Shown: positions 60,084 through 64,000 of the stretch, in pieces | Layout of the letters: each line of letters begins with the position of its first letter | How positions within the stretch are numbered: position 1 is the stretch's first letter | NCBI RefSeq assembly: GCF_048571125.1 | Contig: NZ_CP182343.1 | Location: forward strand, 2,232,001 to 2,296,000 | Length of the DNA stretch: 64,000 bases | Reading direction: 5' to 3' | Source: Arcobacter siniprincipis | GTDB taxonomy: Bacteria; Campylobacterota; Campylobacteria; Campylobacterales; Arcobacteraceae | Program-made: the position numbers and the translations under genes | Notes under the pieces: generated by a model | What the model saw: only the letters and a program-made list of their open reading frames with translations | Told to the model about the DNA's origin: nothing | Databases searched by the model: none

Positions 60084-61455
60084 ATAAAAGCTTAGAAAGA
60101 ATTATTTTTGCAGCTTCTCTTCCATCAAGTGAGGCAGTTACAGCTAAGTGAGCTCCTCGTTGACAATCTCCACCGGCATAAACTTTTTTATTAGAAGTGA
60201 TATAGTTATCTGTTTCTACTCCACCCCATGAATTAGTTTTTATTTTTAAATCTTTCAAGAATGTTGGAACTTCTGGCTTGAATCCTAAAGCTAAAATTAT
60301 AACATCAGCCTCTTCAAAATATTCACTTCCTTCATTAATTACAACTTTTTGTCTTCCTGAGCCATCTGGTTCACTCATAGAAGTAGTTAATAATTCAATT
60401 TTAACAGCATTCCCATCTTCCACAACAAAAGATTTAGGAGAAACATTAAATACATATTCTACACCCTCTTCTTTTGCATTTACAACTTCTTTTTTAGAAC
60501 CAGGCATATTTGCTTCATCTCTTCTGTAAAGACACTTAACTGTTCTTGCACCTTCTCTTACAGAAGTTCGTACACAGTCCATAGCAGTATCACCACCACC
60601 AATTACAATTACATCTTTCCCACTTACATCAATAAAGTTTTCAGTTGTCTTCCCAAAATTTCTTTTTTGAACAGCTGTTAAGAATTCCATTGCTAAATGT
60701 ACATTTGAAGATTTTTCACCATCAATACCAGTATAGTTACCTAAAGTTGAACCAATTCCAAGATAAATTGCATCAAATTCTTCTTCTAAATCTTTTGCAG
60801 ATTTATCTTTTCCTATTTCACAATTTAAATGTAATTTCATTCCAGCTTTTATTAACCATTCAACTCTTCTTTGAACTACAGTTTTATCAAGTTTAAATCC
60901 TGGAATTCCATAAGTTAAAAGTCCACCTGCTCTATCAGATCTCTCAAAAAGCTCAACTTGAATACCTCGTCTTAGTAAAAAAGTAGCTGCTGATAAACCA
61001 CTTGGTCCTGAACCAATAATTGCAACTTTTTTATCACTATTTATTCCTGGATATTTTGGTTCCATCCCTTTCTCAAAAGCTTTTTCACTAATATGAGTTT
61101 CAATAGCTCCTATTGAAATAGCTCCATGTCCAGTATTTAAAGAACAGGCACCTTCACATAAAACATCTTGAGGACAGATTCTTCCTAAAATTTCAGGGAA
61201 AGGAGATGTTTCATTAGATAAAGCAAATGCTAAATCTAAATTTTTATTTGCTGTTTGTTTTAACCATGCAGGAATATAGTTTCCTAAAGGACATCCAGTA
61301 TGACAATACGGGTCACCACATTGCATACATCTATCAGCTTGTTCTTTTGCTCTTCCATTACTAAAAACTTCATATATCTCACCAAAATCTTTTAATCTTT
61401 GTAGAACATCTCTTTTTTCAGGACTTATTCTTTCAAATTTAGTAAAGTTTAACAT
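60082..61455 (-). CDS. gltD: Glutamate synthase small subunit
   Basis: 457 residues. N-terminal cysteine clusters RCMQCGDPYCHTGCPLGN and CPQDVLCEGACS bind the [4Fe-4S] centres; VAIIGSGPSGLSAATFL is the FAD site and VIVIGGGDTAMDCVRTS the NADPH site. It passes electrons to the large subunit for glutamate synthesis from glutamine and 2-oxoglutarate. It begins 2 bases after the stop of gltB and ends in a strong terminator. Confidence 0.97.
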   Translation of the reverse strand: MLNFTKFERISPEKRDVLQRLKDFGEIYEVFSNGRAKEQADRCMQCGDPYCHTGCPLGNYIPAWLKQTANKNLDLAFALSNETSPFPEILGRICPQDVLCEGACSLNTGHGAISIGAIETHISEKAFEKGMEPKYPGINSDKKVAIIGSGPSGLSAATFLLRRGIQVELFERSDRAGGLLTYGIPGFKLDKTVVQRRVEWLIKAGMKLHLNCEIGKDKSAKDLEEEFDAIYLGIGSTLGNYTGIDGEKSSNVHLAMEFLTAVQKRNFGKTTENFIDVSGKDVIVIGGGDTAMDCVRTSVREGARTVKCLYRRDEANMPGSKKEVVNAKEEGVEYVFNVSPKSFVVEDGNAVKIELLTTSMSEPDGSGRQKVVINEGSEYFEEADVIILALGFKPEVPTFLKDLKIKTNSWGGVETDNYITSNKKVYAGGDCQRGAHLAVTASLDGREAAKIILSKLL

Positions 61456-61456
61456 C

Positions 61457-64000
61457 TTAATCTCCCTTATCCGGATCTAATGGTAGAACTGTCATATTTT
61501 TTGGTTTTACCATCCAAAAGTTTCTTATTTGTGGTCTAAAATTATCTAATATTAAAGCTGCTCTTTCTGATTCTGTTTCATTAAAATAATCCATTAATAA
61601 TCTTTTTAAATATAGTCTTTCTCTCTCCGTATCATCTGTATCAATTCTAACAGCTTCTATTAATTCTTGATTCATTTTATCAATAAAAGATTTTTCAGGG
61701 TCATAAATAAAAGACAATCCACCAGTCATACCAGCTCCAAAATTAATACCTGTATCACCTAAAATTACAACAATACCACCAGTCATATATTCACAAGCAT
61801 TATCTCCAGTTCCTTCAACAACTGCAATTGCACCTGAATTTCTAACAGCAAATCGTTCACCAACTGCTGCTCTTACATAAAGTTTTCCACCAGTTGCCCC
61901 ATATAGACATGTATTACCTGCACCTGCGAATTCTGGACCTTGGTGAGGAGTATTTACAATGATTTTACCACCATTCATACCTTTACCAACATAATCATTT
62001 GCTGCACCATAAAGACTTAAATTCATTCCTTTTGATAATAATGCTCCAAAAGATTGTCCTGCTATTCCATTTAACTCAAAATTTATAGAGTTATCGGGTA
62101 GACCTTTATCTCCATAATATTTTGCAATTTCACCAGAAATTAAAGTACCAAATGATCTATTTAAGTTACAAATAGTCTCTTTAACCTTAATTGGCATTTT
62201 AGGGTTTTCTATTGTTCTATGAACTTTTTTTAATAATGCTTTTTCAAACTCATTTTTATCATATGGTTCATTTCTCAACTTTTGACAGGTATCAATTCCA
62301 TCTATTCTTCTTAATACATTTTGGAAATCAAATTTTTGGGCAAACTCATCATCAATTACTTTTAATAAGTCACTTCTTCCAACAATCTCTTCGATAGTTT
62401 TGTATCCCAACGATGCAAGTATCTTTCTAACATCTTCACCAATAAATGTAAAGTAAGAGATAAGTCTATCAACTGTACCCGTAAAAAATTCTCTTAAATC
62501 TTCATCTTGAGTAGCAACTCCAACAGAACATTTATTTGTATGACAAATTCTTAAAATCTTACAACCTAAAAGTGTAAGTGCAGCTGTTCCAAAGGCATAA
62601 GATTCAGCACCAAGCATTGCAGCTTTTACAACATCAAGTCCTGTTTTTAAGCCACCATCAGTTTGTACATGTACAAATTCTCTTAAATGATTTGCTTTTA
62701 AGGCATTGTGAGCTTCTGAAAGACCCATTTCCCAAGGATTACCTGTGTGCTTAATAGATGTTAAAGGAGCAGCTCCTGTACCACCATCTGCACCTGAGAT
62801 AACAATTCTATCAGCATATGCTTTTGCAACACCTGCTGCAATTGTTCCAACACCAATAGTTGATACTAACTTAACTGTGATTTTTGCTTCTGGATTGATT
62901 TGTTTTAAATCAAAAATTAATTGAGCTAAATCTTCAATAGAATAAATATCATGATGTGGTGGTGGAGAAATAAGTGTAACACCCTCAACCGTATGTCTTA
63001 AACTTGCAATCAGGGGAGTAACTTTGTGACCAGGTAACTGTCCACCTTCACCTGGTTTTGCTCCTTGTGCAACTTTGATTTGAATCTCTTGGGCACTTCT
63101 TAGATAACCTGGTGTTACACCAAATCTTCCAGAAGCAACTTGTTTGATTTTAGAGTTTTTGATTGTTCCAAATCTTTTTTGGTCTTCACCACCCTCACCT
63201 GAGTTACTCATACCACCAATAGTATTCATAGCTGTTGCCATTGCTTCGTGAGCTTCAGGAGAAATAGAACCCAAAGACATAGCAGCTGTTGCAAATCTTT
63301 TGAAAATATCTTCTAAAGATTCAACTTCACTAATATCAATTGCTTTTCTATCTGAATTAAATTCAAAAAAATCTCTAATGAATTTTTTATCTCTTGTTTC
63401 TACAAGAGTTCTTAAAGTGTCAAAATCTGTAATATCTTCTTTATCTTTTGCTTTTTTATTATGCATAGCATTTGTAGTTGCTGGACCATAATCATGATAT
63501 TCACCACCATTAATATACTTATAAAATCCACCTAGATTTAATGGGAACATATAAGTATCATCACAGTATGCATTAAAATGAATTTTTTCAATTCTTTCTT
63601 CAATATCGGCATAACCTAAACCTGCTAAATCAGAATGACTCCCATGAAAACAATCATTAATAATCTCATCACTTAGTCCAATTACATCAAATAGCGTTGA
63701 GTTTCTATATGAAGCTACTGTACAAATACCCATTTTAGACATGATTTTTAGTAATCCAGCATTTATTGATTTTAGAGTATTTTTAAGTAAAGCTTGCATT
63801 TCATATTTTGAAATTTCATTTCTACTAAATAACGAAACAACTGAACCGTACATCATATATGGGTAAATAGCTGTAACACCATAAGCTAAAAGAACAGCTG
63901 CCATATGAGGATCATAAACTTCACCAGTTACTGCTACTAATGATACTTGATGTCTAATACCAACTTCTAAAAGTTTTTTATTTAAGTATCCCACAACCAT
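61457..64000 (-). CDS. gltB: Glutamate synthase large subunit, 5' part missing
   Basis: The frame is open to the right edge, so the visible 847 residues are the C-terminal part of a protein of about 1500. The FMN-binding synthase domain has MSNSGEGGEDQKRFG and PGEGGQLPGHKV, GGTGAAPLTS, and the 3Fe-4S ligands in CKILRICHTNKCSVG. The C-terminal GxGxG beta-helix domain follows (GMNGGKIIVNTP, AGAGNTCLYGATGG, GGIVVILGDTG). The glutaminase N-terminal domain is outside the window. Followed by gltD. Confidence 0.97.
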   Translation of the reverse strand: MVVGYLNKKLLEVGIRHQVSLVAVTGEVYDPHMAAVLLAYGVTAIYPYMMYGSVVSLFSRNEISKYEMQALLKNTLKSINAGLLKIMSKMGICTVASYRNSTLFDVIGLSDEIINDCFHGSHSDLAGLGYADIEERIEKIHFNAYCDDTYMFPLNLGGFYKYINGGEYHDYGPATTNAMHNKKAKDKEDITDFDTLRTLVETRDKKFIRDFFEFNSDRKAIDISEVESLEDIFKRFATAAMSLGSISPEAHEAMATAMNTIGGMSNSGEGGEDQKRFGTIKNSKIKQVASGRFGVTPGYLRSAQEIQIKVAQGAKPGEGGQLPGHKVTPLIASLRHTVEGVTLISPPPHHDIYSIEDLAQLIFDLKQINPEAKITVKLVSTIGVGTIAAGVAKAYADRIVISGADGGTGAAPLTSIKHTGNPWEMGLSEAHNALKANHLREFVHVQTDGGLKTGLDVVKAAMLGAESYAFGTAALTLLGCKILRICHTNKCSVGVATQDEDLREFFTGTVDRLISYFTFIGEDVRKILASLGYKTIEEIVGRSDLLKVIDDEFAQKFDFQNVLRRIDGIDTCQKLRNEPYDKNEFEKALLKKVHRTIENPKMPIKVKETICNLNRSFGTLISGEIAKYYGDKGLPDNSINFELNGIAGQSFGALLSKGMNLSLYGAANDYVGKGMNGGKIIVNTPHQGPEFAGAGNTCLYGATGGKLYVRAAVGERFAVRNSGAIAVVEGTGDNACEYMTGGIVVILGDTGINFGAGMTGGLSFIYDPEKSFIDKMNQELIEAVRIDTDDTERERLYLKRLLMDYFNETESERAALILDNFRPQIRNFWMVKPKNMTVLPLDPDKGD

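Noticed and set aside
1..64000. CRISPR array, prophage or insertion sequence
   Set aside because: No regularly spaced repeats, transposase, integrase or phage structural gene was seen on either strand.

Overview
The window is AT-rich (roughly 30% GC by eye), densely coded, and reads as the chromosome of a Campylobacterota bacterium, most likely an Arcobacteraceae member. Three things point there. The lipooligosaccharide (LOS) core locus is bounded by waaC-waaM on one side and waaF on the other, as in Campylobacter. GyrA carries HPHGDTSVYD with Thr at residue 85, the numbering used for Arcobacter. The chemoreceptor and small basic proteins also fit this group. No rRNA, CRISPR array, prophage or insertion sequence was seen.

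Layout. 1-5.2 kb: anaerobic cobalamin operon on the minus strand (cbiM, cbiK, cbiL, cbiC, a 2Fe-2S thioredoxin-like protein, cbiD, and cbiET cut by the left edge). 5.5-7.4 kb: amino-acid-type ABC permease and binding protein behind a TudS-like desulfidase. 7.6-15 kb: small basic protein, HBM-type chemoreceptor, AraC/Ogt DNA-repair protein, thioredoxin-like protein, a MarR-quinone-reductase regulon with three matching operators, a short-chain dehydrogenase and a lipoprotein. 15.3-24.3 kb: GlnRS with a YqeY tail, an OmpR-type two-component system flanked by two matching tandem boxes (one before a 27-residue membrane peptide, one before a DUF350 gene), and tesA-ybbA-ybbP. 24.4-31.3 kb: accessory stretch with hypotheticals, SelO, rhodanese, EamA exporter, an Mrr-like membrane protein, a RelB/YafQ toxin-antitoxin pair and two lipoproteins. 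31.7-41.1 kb: housekeeping genes (two tRNA-Asn, radical SAM, hemE, yqhA, asd, gyrA, ydcH-like, argJ, potassium channel, rpmB). 41.2-58.2 kb: LOS core locus. 58.2-64 kb: ppx/gppA, ferredoxin, gltD and the 3' part of gltB.

The most unusual region is the LOS locus. Between waaC-waaM and waaF it holds two further family-9 glycosyltransferases, four GT4-type and one GT2-type glycosyltransferase, an O-antigen-ligase-like protein and a periplasmic glycosidase-like protein. It also holds five proteins with a kinase-like fold: one KdkA/WaaP-type, one with an HGGAQ catalytic loop, and three YrbL-family domains. One YrbL domain is fused to a thymidylate-kinase-like P-loop domain. A previously easy-to-miss 39-residue membrane protein is stitched by start/stop overlap between waaM and one of the kinases. 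This suggests an unusually phosphorylated or otherwise kinase-modified LOS core; the substrates cannot be read from sequence.
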